Part shown: one piece after another, positions 1-13,000 of the stretch
Layout of the letters: every line of letters starts with the position of its first letter
Numbering within the stretch: position 1 is the stretch's first letter
From: Verticillium longisporum
Taxonomy: Eukaryota > Ascomycota > Sordariomycetes > Glomerellales > Plectosphaerellaceae
Direction of reading: 5' to 3'
DNA: 64,000 bases
Assembly (NCBI GenBank): GCA_019188255.1
Contig: JAETXT010000007.1
Location: 4,650,001 to 4,714,000 of the forward strand
The notes under the pieces: generated by a model
Databases searched by the model: none
Told to the model about the DNA's origin: nothing
Seen by the model: the letters and a program-made list of their open reading frames with translations, nothing else
Made by a program: the position numbers and the translations under genes

Positions 1-3000
1 CGTCGAAGGCTGCTGCGCCGGCGGTGGTATGGCGAGCTTGATAGTGTACGGCCGGCGGAAGGGGTTCGTGTCGGTGATCGTGCAAGCCTCCCTGATGGGG
101 ACCTCGACGAGTCGCAGACCGTAGTTTGCTGCCTCCCTGGCCCAGCCCTCCACCGCGTCCTCGATCAGCTTGGCCGTAACGTTCAGCCAGTCCAGGCGAA
201 TGTGATAGCAGTTGTCTGGGTTGTGAAGTCGATCATAGTGCAAATCGATCCTCTCGGGCCGATAGGAGCGTTTGCGGTGGTCCACGTCATACTTCACGAC
301 CTTGCTCAAAACCACTCTCGGCCTCTTCTTGGAATTGAAGAGATTTGCCATGGTCGGCGTCGTGGCGCCCGAAACGGGCGAGTGCTCTTCGTGCAGCGAC
401 GTCGGGCGAGAGTAGCCTGCGCGGGGCGAATCCTTGGGCGTGTGCTCGGCCATGGGCGTGGCAGGCACCGGACCGTCTCGTTTACGCGAGTTGAACCAGC
501 TCGGCGGTAGGGGTTTGGCATGATCGCCCGAGATCTGGTAAAAGTACTGCCCATCTCTGAAGGGATGGCGCTTCTCCACGTGGATGAAAAGCCCCCTGTT
601 TTTCTCCTTCCTAAACTCTTCCTTCTCTTTGTCTTCGGTCCTGTCATACTTTGTCACCATGAGCATGTTTCCCAGCTGCTCCGCCTCGTCCCGATTTTCG
701 AGGTCTTCAAAGTTGTCGAGCAGCCAGGTCGTCATGTCCGACCCGATGAAGCAGTTGTAATGCAGTCGCAAGTGCCAGCGCCGATTCTGGAGCTTGACGC
801 CTCCATTTTCCTCTGGCTGCTGGATCGCTTCCGCAAGAGCGGCGATGTTCAAATTTGATTTGCGGAACCGCTCTCGGTTGGATACCAGCTGGCCCTTTCG
901 GTTTCCTTCCAAGCCCTCGAGAAGAGGAAGCGAATCCACCTCGGCAGCGATGACCGCAGAGGCATCTTCCGTCTTGTACACAATGTCCAAAGGGTTCGGG
1001 TCGCGCTGCTTCCTGGGACCTGTCTGAAATCGGCGCTCGGAAGGCGAGATGTATCGGTACTTTTGCCACTGGAGGGACAGTCGCCTGATGCCTTCGAGCC
1101 GGACCTCTTCCGGGTTGTCGCCAGACTGGTTCCTCGGCACGGACGTGTTGCGTGGCAACATGGGGATCAACACGAACCTCGCCCGCCAGAACCGCAGGCT
1201 CTCCGTGAGCTCGTCATTGTGACCGGCGAGGTACGAGTCAATGTAGTTCCAGTTTCTCTCGGGCTTGGGCGTCAGAATGTCAATCTCCTGCGTCCGGTAG
1301 TTGACATCCAACAGTGTGCGGATCGCTGGCTTGTACATCGCGCCGAGCGCGAATGGGAGCAAGGCCGATTCGGTCGGCTTGCGTACAAAGATGTTGATCT
1401 CGACTTCTGCCCCGTTGACGCACGAAAGCTGATGAATGGTGTTCCCGACAGACATGAAGACGCTAGTGCCGTCCTCCATGGCCTGGTCGCGCGAGAAGAT
1501 ATCCGCAATCTTCATCTGCTTCTGGCCAAACGCCCGGGCGACGGCAGGTCCAATGACCAGTTGGAAGCCTTGTGAGAACCTCAGGCTGATGAGCTCTCGG
1601 ATGAACTCTTCGCGCGACTTGGGCTCTTCGGCAAGCTCATCATCCGCGTTCTGGGCAATATTGTACGGCTGGCGCTGGTATTCGGCATCGAATTGCGCCT
1701 TGGTGGGGAAATACTCGGTCGTCAGTGGCACCGCAGCGGGACAGCAGAGCGCCTTCCACTTCATCACTTTCATCTCAGACGTTTTCGGGAAGACGTGCTG
1801 CCAGCGACTGTAGAGAACAGTGTCGTCCACCTTCTTTGTATCCGGGTTGGAAGGGTTCAGCAACGTCAGCCAGGGCGTGACGGCGGTGGTAGGGGAGAGC
1901 GTGGTAGGCGACTCAGGGACCCGGAGCTTGTTGTTGAACCTCCTGTCGTTGTCTTCCTGTCTCAACGCCGACGAGAACTGCTGGTCTCGATCTTCCTGCA
2001 GTAGATCTCTGCGGGCGAGGGATGGAACACCCGGAGCCATGAAAGCCCCCATCTTTTGAAGATTGGTCGAGCTGCCCCACTGTGATGATCTCGCGCCGAT
2101 CGGTATGCTTGGTGTCGAAGGTAGATCTGTCAGCGTATCTCTCGAATCGGACCTAAACAGCTGGGGTGCCAGGGAAGAGATCGAAGGCTTGATAGACTGG
2201 GGCGACGCCGGACGCGGAAGGGTCGACTTGATCAGAGGTGTGGCTAGATCTTCGCCGCCCGCCTTCTTCTGCTTGCTCTGTTCGCCGTTGGATGCGTTGA
2301 CGGTTTCGAAGCTTGCTTCGGCTCGTACGACCTTGGGAGCAGCAATGCCAAATCCCCGAATACCAAGACTGATCTGGCGCATAAACTTGGGCGTCTTCGG
2401 TGTAGCCAACTTGGCAGTCGTGTCTGTAATTGTAGCTGTTGACTGTTTGCGGAGCACAGGTGGCAATTCCGGCCTCTCCCCGTCCTCAATATTCATCGAC
2501 ATCTTGCGCGCCGTACTGGCAGATCCGTGGCTGTGCGCTCCGACGAGTTTCTTTTCTGGCAGCGAGGTTCCAAACAAGCCTGTATCTTCCATCAATTGGC
2601 GTCTCGTTGTTTCGTCCAGTTCCCTTGAGTGTCTGGCCGGCGTGATCCTCCGAGATTTGGGGAGCTTTGCCCTCGTCTCGTCGTACGCCTGTAGCTGCTT
2701 CCACAACGACTTTTCTCCGGGCTTTGAGAGCCTTTCGGGGATGAACTTTTGGAAGCCATAGACATGGTCGAAGAGAGCGTCGACCGGTCGTTTGTACGGA
2801 ACGAATGCAGCCTCGTCCTGCACCGCGTGGCGCACCTTGGGCAGAGTCTTGGATTCCGAGTTGTTGATGGGATACAGAGGGTCAGCCTGCAATGGCGTCG
2901 TCTCAATCTCGTTGGTCTCTAGCACGCTCCGCATCTGCAAGGCATACATCCTTGCACGAATAATAAATTCCTCGTGCGTCTCTTTCTCGTTCTCGGCCAC

Positions 3001-4785
3001 AGACAGGGCGATGCCTTGGTACGACAAGGCCTCTTCGGATGTGCCGGTCCAGTAGGAGACATGCAGCCACTGAGGCAATGCATAGCACCAGTCACTCTGT
3101 GCATGGGCAAGGGAGTCGATGCGACGCGCCAGCCTCAGGCCCTTTGTGGACGACAGCGAGTCGGCATTGGCCTGATAGCTCCCGAAGATTGGCGTGGCCT
3201 GTTGCTTCGGTGTGCTCTCGCGGCTGCGCATGGATTTGTTCCGGTGGTGGTGGCGCCCATCGGACGGCTGGGGGTTGCGGTAGCGGAACAGGGGAACCGA
3301 GTGAAGAGGCATCTTAGGCACGCAAATCAGGTCGATACCGATGCCGTTACCCACGAGGGCCTCGGTCGTCCGTCGTAACGTCTCGTACTCCACTTCAAAG
3401 ACGCCGGGGCCGGGTGTGATGACCACGATGGATATGCCGGTGCGCATGAGATCTCGGTCGATGTAATCGTGGGCAAACTGCGACGAAGCCATGTTGATAG
3501 CCTCGAGGAAGTTGCCGAACATGGAAAGCGACGATTCGGCCTTGACCCTGTTGGGCGTCGTCTTGCCATCGGCATCCTCGGCAAGCTGAACGAAGGCGCT
3601 GCTGGCCTTTTGGTGGTGCAGGCTGATGTCGCGACGAAAGAAATTGAAGTCCTTCTTGAGCTGGTACAAGATCGTCGTCCACTCGTTGCTCGCCATCTCA
3701 CTCACGACGACGCGGTAGAAGTCTTTGTACGGCCTGCGCTCGCCCGACTGCTGCGTGCCCGTGTAATAATCGCCCTGGAGGGCACGGCTCGCCACCTCGG
3801 CACTGAGACCAGTGCCGTCTACGACCCGCGCAAAGAGGTCAATGGTGACGAGGTGCTTGACCTTCATCTTGGCCCACTTCTTGAACAGGGCTGGCAGGAA
3901 GCCGTTGACAACCTTGTTGAAGACGATTTCGCCCGACCCCTCGGCGTCAAAGTCCCACATCTCGCGGGCCATCTGGATGAAGAGGACGTAGCGCGCCGAC
4001 TCGCTGCGGAAGATGGGCCGCGTGTCGCGCGTGAAAAGGCCGAATGCGCCTTCTGCCCTCGACGTAGACGGCGGTTACCTGAGCCTTGATGGTGCCCATG
4101 AAGAGGATGGATTGACCCTTGTAGACGGTCCGCTCGGCGAGTTCGCCAATGGCCATGCGCCACATGTCGGAGCGAGAGAGATATTGGTCTTTGAAGGAGA
4201 GCTCAACGTGGGAGGCGGCCGTAGCGGGGCTGTTGGCGTCGACGTGGCTCAGCAGGACCTGCGAGCCCTTCTTCATGCCAAAGGCGTCGGCAATGTGCTT
4301 CATGACGAAGATTTCGAGGCCCGCATTGCGGCTCTTCTGCTCCTTCGACGCGTCCTTGACGACGAATATGTAGCGCCGTCCCACAGTCTCCCCGTCGCAG
4401 AGACCGGGCGCCGGGCTCCGAGCATGGTCACGCCCAGACGACCCATGGCTTGCGCTCTTGTCATTCTCGGGCTTCAGCACCGTGATTGCCATGAGGCTGC
4501 CGGACCGAACCTCGCCGCCAAAGACGTCGAGGTTCAAGAGGACCTCATCGCGGCTGTAGCCCTCATTGACGGTGACGGTACATCGCCTCTCAAGACGGCG
4601 CGTCTTCTGCGACGAGGATGACTGATCGCCGCGAATCGTCGAGGCACTGGATACGGTGTCGGGCGAACGAGGGAGTCGGCCGAGGACGCGTTGCGATCGA
4701 GACTCCCGCGACTGAATTGGCGAAGATGGGAGGGCCAATTGGGTCCTTTACGGACGGTCGGCATGGCGCCTACATGGCGCGACAT
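1..4785 (-). CDS. iml1: Iml1/DEPDC5 homologue, vacuolar-membrane SEACIT/GATOR1 subunit, partial and frameshifted
   Basis: The product is the catalytic subunit of the SEACIT (GATOR1) complex, which in yeast and animals acts as a GAP for Gtr1/RagA at the vacuole and restrains TORC1. The N-terminal core is recognisable ([19 protein letters not shown], then [14 protein letters not shown] and [20 protein letters not shown]), and a DEP domain ([15 protein letters not shown]) lies near 850-700. The C-terminal end, probably about 200 residues, lies beyond the left edge. Three reading-frame segments are needed. The ATG at 4785 opens a frame containing [19 protein letters not shown]. The conserved core from about 4660 to 4050 is in another frame that has no ATG. 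The remainder returns to the first frame. Likely losses are one C at 4661-4663, one A near 4050-4053 and one T at 4034-4037. The start at 4785 is inferred. Family assignment is firm; whether the breaks are biological is doubtful. Confidence 0.9.
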
Positions 4786-7700
4786 GAGAGGCAGTCAGTC
4801 AGTCGTTCGACGCAGATGCTTGTCAAAGGCCGTTCGTAGAACAATGCAAGGGCATCATGTCTGGTTGGTGGTGTTCCTTCCGGCCCAATGCCCGCTGGAG
4901 TGTATCCGATAGGCTTCGGGTGGCTGATGGCTGATGATGGCTGGCTCGTGGTCGTCGGATGGCCGGTCGTCAGTCGTGATGCAGCAGCTATCGAATCGTC
5001 GTTGAACACTGGAGCTCGATGCGACTCTTGGTGGCAGAATCAATCACCCACCTTACCTTTTTAAGGTAGCCTGGGGGAGCTCAAGTCGGACACCGCCTGC
5101 CTACAGAGGGTTGGTGCAGAAAGACCCCTCCGCATGTCGCCTGGCCCCACAGCTGCCAAATGCAGTCCGTCAACAGCTGTCAGTCAGCCCGCAAGATCCA
5201 AGGCTGGAGGGTCGGCATCACGACGTGTCTCTGGGATTAACTCTCTCTGGCGTCGAATCCCCTGCTTTCAACTTTCCCGACTTCTCCGAGAGCCATGACA
5301 GGCATATCTTGTCATTTCACATAGTCTACACTGGGTTGTATAAATATAAACGATCGCGTGATGCAACTCCTCGAGCGCCATCTCCTCAGTATCAGAACTA
5401 CAAGGCATCTTCAAACATGAGCGAACACGGTACCGAGGGTCGGGCAGGGTCATATCGAAGAGCGTCCGAGCTGCAGGTGTGACCGAGTCCTCCTCAAGGT
5501 TCATACTCATTTCTCCCGTCTGGCCTCGCTACTGTTCTGACTTATTGCATGTTGCCTTGCCTTGCCCTACCCTCATGTGCACGCAACATAACACCCCCCG
5601 CAATCCCCCACTCCGACTGTGGAGGTGCCACTTGACATGTCTTAACCTCGACAAGCTTTGCCTCTGGTGGCACATACTTCTCACATGATCACTTGAGAGA
5701 AATATTCTTCGAGAGAGATCGCCATAGCAAGAGAATAAGTTTCGCGTGGCGCGCGCCAGACATGGGCCCTAGCAAGACGAGTCAACCTCGTCGTTCGTCG
5801 TTCACCGACTTGAACTTAAGAGGCCATTGTAGCACACCGATAGTCAGTCGACATAGCCTGCAACACTTGCGCAAGTCTCGACCTCGATTGGCTCTTCTTG
5901 TCAACGTCACTCGGCCCCAACGCGGCCTCATGGATGCTTGTGTCACCCGAGCTCACGGGCAAGGCGATTACGCAAAGAAGACGTGGGGGCTGCCGCCGTG
6001 GTGGATGCTTAATGAATGGCCTACATGGTACAACGTGGGCAGCCTGGTCATGGCAAGCGAGACATGGCACGTTGTCCACGGCGTCGCGCTCGCCAGAATA
6101 ACATTCCCACATGTAAGCAGCATGGTTACGGACTCGACCTCGACCGTATGCCGGCTGACCAGATACGGCGTCGCGAGGTCGGAACCCACTCCCCCGGCTG
6201 CCGCCTTGGGCCGGCCGGAAGTCTTCGCGGGACTGCACCCCCATGACGCGCGAAATCATGCAATTTCCAAGTCAGACAAGCTCCTTATGATGCTGGACAT
6301 GAGTCTCTCCCCCAGCCCCTAGGTTCTGACGCCCAGTAAAAAAGGATCCTGTCCCATGCCTTGTAGCATTGGTACATTTGATTGTAACACGACCATCCTA
6401 GAGGTCACTAGGCCAAATCTTGAGACCGGTGAACAGTCAGCACGGGATGGACCGGTTTCGGTGTGCGCAGTGCCAGGGGAGACCTCAGCCCAGTTGAGCT
6501 GTTGGATGCATCATTTCTCATCTCGACCATCCCGGGCGGGATCGGGCCGCGGGTAAAGCAAGTGACAACGCACCTCAGCTTCACGGGCGCAAACAAGCCC
6601 GGATGAACAGGCTGATTTCGTGTCATCATTCGGGCACCTTCCGTCAACTCCCTGCCGAAGGCCACTAGCCATCACAATTGTACGTCGGTGGTGCCATTAC
6701 ATCAACACTCGGAAGCCAAATGCTCCTACATGGTCCCCTAACGCGAGGAACTTCCCTGGCGCGCGCCATGCAACTACCACTGGCGTTGGCGTCGGGGAAC
6801 CCGTTCCGCTGGACTCTCGCTCTGCTGTGTCTGTGTGACTTAGGTCTGGCTTGATACTAGTGTTCGCCGGGTCTAGACGCCGGCACAAGGGTTGAAGATA
6901 TGAGATGACCAGGAAACCACTCCTCCCTCTTTGGAGGGCTGGTATGAGCGTCGCTATTCCTCGAGCCAACCATGACGGGGTCGCTTGCCTCGTTTGGCAG
7001 GGTCGGAGACGGGAGATAGAGGGTATCTGGGGTAGCACAGGTGGACATGTCGCACTCGAGCACAGCAGATGCAATTTGCCAGGTCATGGCGCTGAATCCC
7101 ATTGTCGCGATCTGTACGTATGGTATACCAGTTCTTCCATGATCCTGATGACTATGTTGTTGTGTGCATCGTCCATGTGCCGTTCTTCGGCCACATACGA
7201 TGGACATCATGGTGGGACGGGGCAACGTGCCAGCGCTCACGACGATATTGGCTGACTGTGTACCGTGGAGGTGGCGGTGATCCAAGAAGGGACCAACTGT
7301 CTGTCTGGCGGTAGGTAGGTAAGGTTCGTCCGTCTTGAATCGCACGTCTTGATTCAGGGAGGAAGCGGCAAGGGTGGTTGTCAGTCATTCGCATGTCCCG
7401 GCCCCGCCGACGAGATGGTTGCGAGTCCTGGCGACGCCCGCCTGCGGGCTTTGTGATGTTAGCGGGATTAGGTGGAATGGCTTCGACCCCAAACACGATG
7501 GTGGCCGACAGCTTGGAGGGGCTACGCATGTCGAGCGGGTGGCAGGGAGCAGCCAGACTCGTGACCTTTGCGGCAATGGGCAGATGAGGGCCCTGAATCC
7601 TCTAGCGAAGCGATCTCCAGGAGGGAACCCTAACCAGAGTGTTAAAAGCAGGGATGAGCTGGTTCGAGCTGCGAGCGGTGATAAGTGAGGCGTGTCATTT

Positions 7701-9945
7701 CGAAGCGTGGGAATGAATGGTCGTTTTCGTTCAGGGTTGGTCGGGGTCGTTGGGCCGCAGCGGCACTTCTGTCGATTTTCAGGACGTCGATAGACTACAT
7801 GTACCTAGATAGGTAAGTAGCTAAGATAGCTTGACTCTGACCTTGAAATGAATCCAGGGAGCGCAAGTGTTTGTTTGGCTCGCCGGGGGCAAACCGGTAA
7901 AGGCGGCCGTGGCAGAGAGTCAGTGCATAGGGGGGAGATGCGCGATGATGAACAGGCGAGGGATGATGGACGTGGAATGAAGTCATACCTACTTGCTGGG
8001 AGGGCTGTACACAGCAGCATCTTTCAGCGTACTGTACCTACCTACAAGTACCTTACCTTCCAAGGAGGTACAGTAGAGCTCGAGCTCGACCTCAAGCTCC
8101 ACTGCGCTCCCTGTTGCAGCAACTGCAATGGAGTGCATCGCGCCTGCCACCCACCCACAATACCCTACGCATACCTGCCTGTACAAGTACACCACACCAC
8201 AGTCTGTTGGCAGTTGCTCCCAATGGCCGGATCCAGCGTACTGGGGCCACCCTTGCTTGCCTCGCCCTTCATTTTTATAGGGCCAATGACCTCGAAGGCA
8301 ATCCACTTTGGAGGGGTCGCTCCTGGTCGTTCCTGGTCGCTCCAGCACGTCCCGGCATCGATGCTCCACACCTCCTTCCCCACTCCCTCACCGCATTTTG
8401 GTGCTGACGATTCCGAGCAAACCGACAGCAATCAAATCCAAATCGAATTGTCCAGCACACGCAACCTCAACAACCTCACCTCACCGTGCCCCCCCCCGGG
8501 CCAACTGAACACAGGCTCCATCCGGTCTCTCGACGCCCGTATGTGACCCCGGCCAGCCTCGATAAGCTCTCGCTTGACCTCGACCGCAAGGTGAGGTGAG
8601 GCTACAGTCGACAGCCAGACAGACGCGGTACATGCGACATCACAAACACGCGCATCAACGCACGTACCGACGCAACAACGCATCGTGCCGCACCACCCCT
8701 CGTTTACCCCTCCGTTTTCTCCATCCAGTCGCCTCTCCTCGCTCTCCTCGCGACGTCTCGTCTTTTTATTTTTTCTCTCTCTCCCCCCTTCGGTGACAAA
8801 AATAGGCCTCTGCCGCCTTATGTCCCCCCACTCATTACCATTCGCCGCCGCCGCCGCCTCCAACTCTTCCAGTCCACCCACTCACTGCTGTCGTGGCACC
8901 CATCGACGCCCACGCGATTACTCGCAGCTCTTTTACGCACACTAATACTGGACAAGCACACCACGCAGGACCTACATATCTGGGTCACTCGGCGCACCGT
9001 CCTTGCTTTGACGCACCTCTGCCTTCCAACGTACAGATCGAAGACGATGAAGGCAACAAGTCACGGTACCGAACAACACAGAACTTGAACAACACGAACG
9101 GCCACAAACGCAACATCCGCCACTTTGTGCCGCCCCCCGCCTGTCCATCGCATCCTGTCACATTCCTACGTCCAACGCAACGCAGAGACTACACCGAGTC
9201 GCCCACTGCTTCGCGCAACCGTCTCCCTTTTTGACCGACTCTATTGCCCCACGCCATCCTGAGGGCCCTCATTTCTATTCCTGTGGCTGCCAGTTTTCCT
9301 CCGTCGCACATTCCATAATCGACCTCAGCACCTGCTCGAGAACTCCACCAACAGTGGACCGACCTTTCAGTCAGAGACACAGAAGCGCTAGCTTGTCCGC
9401 CACAGTTCAATCTCACTGTTTCCCACCCCCGCGGATCCGAATCTGGGCCTGGACCTGGATTTAGACCTAGGTCTTGACGCCGCGTCTCTTTCTGACAGCC
9501 GCTACGCGACCCAACCTTTCGGTTCCTCTCCCTTCCCCCCCCTCTCCCTCCCTCGGCACACCATACATCATCTCCTGCCTGTCAGTGCATCGCAACGCGA
9601 TACAACGCACCGCACGTCTAACTCTATCGACAAAGCGGCAGTCGCATAACACAACATTCTCCACGCACGGTTTCTTTAGTGCAGGGTTCAACAACGTGCC
9701 CTCACGGCAATCCGCTGCAGCCAGGTCATCCACTCAATGCACTAGAAGACCCCACGTCAACGGCAACCGACCTCGTGACGACTTGCGACAAGCAACGACC
9801 ACGCATCCAGGGCCGAGACCTGTCTACCCTCGACTAGAACTCACCGTCTTAACCACTCCTCACACCGCCGCTGTTGTCGCCAATTTGCCCAGCGCACAAG
9901 CACTTCCTAATCACTTAATCACTTGACATCTCTCAATCTCTACCC
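4786..9945. other. 5.2 kb intergenic region between divergent iml1 and lst4
   Basis: I find no convincing gene here. Open frames such as 5693-6322 (plus) and 7848-8546 (plus) have no family signature and no conserved-looking segments. Short TACCTA/TAGGTA motifs occur near 7800-7813 and 8034-8055. From about 8.6 kb to 10 kb the plus strand is rich in C and T with short poly-pyrimidine runs, as expected for a fungal promoter and long 5' leader of lst4. It probably holds the promoters of both flanking genes. Confidence 0.6.
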
Positions 9946-10031
9946 ATGGACGCCGACACCGATGCGATGCCCTTGAATCTGGATTCTCTCGCCTCTCGCT
10001 GTTGAGCATGGGTTCAGTATCACATCTTTGA
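9946..10031 (+). promoter_or_regulatory. Two upstream open reading frames in the lst4 leader
   Basis: An ATG at 9946 (context acccATGG) opens a 19-codon frame ending in TGA at 10003-10005. A second ATG at 10008 opens a 7-codon frame ending at 10031. Both stop before the lst4 ATG at 10097. If the transcript starts upstream of 9946, scanning ribosomes would meet both. Position is seen directly; function is inferred. Confidence 0.4.
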
Positions 10032-10096
10032 AAAGATATACGTTCTGATATAAACCCCCGTTCACCTTCCCCCTTGTGGCCGACCATCTCGCCGCC

Positions 10097-13000
10097 ATGT
10101 TGGGGAAACTATTCAACTTGGGGACCGGCAATGGCGCCAGTAGTGGCGGGCCGCCTCAGTCCAATTACACTAAACCCCCTCAGTCGTCTCTAGAATCTGT
10201 GCAAGAGGATATTCACACCCGTCATCTCCTGTTTCCCGACGCCGATGCCCTGTTTCAGCACCAAATCGATCAGGTCTTTCCACTCTCCACGGCCCTACCA
10301 TCAACAACCCCAGGCAGCCCGTTTGATTATGAAGCAGACATTGAGCTCGACGCACGACATATTAGGGTCCTCATCATGCAGGATGCTGCCGGTCCTTATC
10401 CGTTCCAGCTCCTGTTCGACAGCCAGGGGCCGCCCCCGCCAGCTCCCGTTGCTCCAGATCGATCACCAGGAGGGTTCCCGTCCTTCCAGGACCCTCGGAG
10501 GACGCCCGTAACGCCGCGGAAAAGCAGCCTGAACCACGGGTCTAGGCCCCTTGTCATTCAACCGGACAGTCCACAGCCACGTCAGGGCGCCTTTGACCGT
10601 CGTGGCTCTCTGCAAGGCCGCACACAAACAACGGCTGAAACAGAGTTACAGCGCGCGCGCCGCGAGTACAACGACGAGATCAGCGCATTTTCCAGTTGCA
10701 CATTTGGCAATTCCGAGTTGATGGCTTACAAGGGCACCTCAACTAAAGTGCACATTGTTCCCAGCTCTAGTGACAGTCGCACGGAGTATGCCGGGTCTTT
10801 GCTGGGCGATGGGCGTGGGTCCATTGGAAGATCCAGCATGCGTTCAAGCCGGCTCGCGCAGTCATACACGTCTGAAACTGTTTCGTCAGCACACCCTTCG
10901 GCATCCTTTGCAACGACCTCGACGCCAAGGCACTCTGACAGGAGAAAGATCCTCATCACAAGATTATTTCCCGTCATCATGCCCACCGACGATTCTGAAA
11001 ACGACACCTCCATGAGCCGATATTCCGATCAAAATGCCGGGTTTCCCTTTCCGCCACCAGAAGAGCCGGTTCCCAAGAAGAAGCAGCAGCCAAAGCAGAA
11101 GAGGACCCCAATGTACGCCGTGGTGCTCGTCATTCAACTGCCGCCGAGTCCCAACCAGACGATGCCACCCGCTGCTGCTACACGCCTTGCGTTCAAGGGA
11201 CCTGGATCTTACACTGACCATGATTTCTTTGCTTCATCCATGACCTCTGCCCGTCGCTCTGGTTGGGCCATGCCGGGCTCTGGTTTCCACAACGAGTCTC
11301 TGGAGTCGTCATTCTCCGCCGACGTGGATGATCGCATGGATGTTGTCACCCAGCACTGGGACATCATCATGAGAACGCTGACGCATCTCCAATCTGTAGT
11401 GGCCATGTCCTTAGGTGCCATGCTCAAACAGGAAGACATCTCATCTCCGGATCCATCTACGGCGCCCGTCGCCTCTTTTATTGGACGCACCCCATCCCTG
11501 AACGGGAGGGGCTCCGACGCGCACATGTTCAAGCCCCCGAAAACAAATTCCAAGCTCATTGCGCTGCAGTCGCATCGTCTTCAACACGATGAGCTCATTG
11601 TACAACATGCGGCCATGGCAAGAGTACGAGTCGTCACTGGTCTGCGTGCGCAACGCGTCATCACTGGCCAGGGCAGATGGGGGATCTGGCGAGACGAGGC
11701 GAGGTGGATGGCTCGCAGAGCCAGCGAGAGGGATGATGGGTTCTCATTCTTCTTTCATCTGTTGACCGGCTTTCTTGCCACTCACATGGACTGGCTCCAG
11801 GCGCTGAGCCCCATGTCATACCGAAGGAAGTTTTACGAGCAGCAACGAGCAAAGGGAGAAGAGGATCTGTTCCTACCTGCCCGCACCGTCATCGTTTCTC
11901 AGGACAAAATGCTTGCGCGTCGGCTGATTTTCCTGCTGTCCGCCTTTCTCCCGGCCAATCAGCAGGTACCCACTGCACGCCCACACCGGCCGAGCACGTC
12001 GACGTCTGTCGGGGCCTTCTCGCAGTCACCGCCTTCCTACATTGTGCCGATTCTGCGCGAAGAGTCTCTACGCCGAAAGATCAACCGCAGACCTGGACCA
12101 AGGCGAACCTCGCACACACGCAACATGAGCCAAAGCACTCGCATGTCCGGTGTCCCAACTCAGCTTGCCCACCTTGCCATGGAAGGACATCATGAGAGGC
12201 GTTTCTCTGACGTGGGCTCCCTCAGATCCAACCTCCCTATCCCTGGCAACGATGTCGGGAGTAGGAAAAGCAGCGCGGCAACAACGACCACGATTACGCC
12301 AGAAACGTCTATTCCCCATTTCTCCACCATTCATAGGGCAGAGAGTCGACGGAGGCCGCGACCTGGCAGCAGCAGTAGCATTGCCGCGGATGACCTCAAA
12401 CGATCCTTGATACGCGGCGAAACTTCGGGGCACATGAGTAGCGCCAGCACCGACTCTCGAGCAGCAAGTTCCCGATGGGGCAGCATGATTAGTGGCCTGT
12501 GGAGCACTGCCGCTCGAAGAGGATCATCCAGCCTGACAATGCACGAGTCCAGCAGTCCGACCTCGCCTACGAAAGGCAATTTCGGTATAACTGATAAGCT
12601 GGCTGAAATGGTGAGAGAAGCATCCATTGTGGAGGGTTATCGTCATACAGCCGATCCAAGACCGTCCATCGAGGGCAGTGAGCCCCAGACACCTCGCGGT
12701 TATGATGATGAGCAAGCCATTGATGACGAGCCCGAAAGATTAGTCTTTGCTGAAAGAACACCGGATCCCACGAGTGCGTTCCAGTCTCCTGTCAAGACCA
12801 AGATCAACCCCGAGGATGGCGTAATCGACGTCGACATTCCATTTCCTGACTACATTACATCATTTGAAACTGCTGTCAGCTCTCCCTCAAGCAGTGGCTA
12901 CCTCTCCACCCCTGGACTGGGCAGCGGACTCGATGGCTTTGAGCAGCTTTCTCGCATCGTCATTGATGGCGATTTACCTATGAACGTCGCCGGGTATCTG

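Noticed and set aside
4049..4078. Apparent 26-base GT-AG intron in iml1
   Set aside because: Too short for splicing, and it would delete conserved residues (VTAVYVEG); missing bases fit better.
5693..6322. 209-codon open frame on the plus strand
   Set aside because: Tryptophan-, histidine- and cysteine-scattered sequence without any family feature; overlaps competing frames of similar length.
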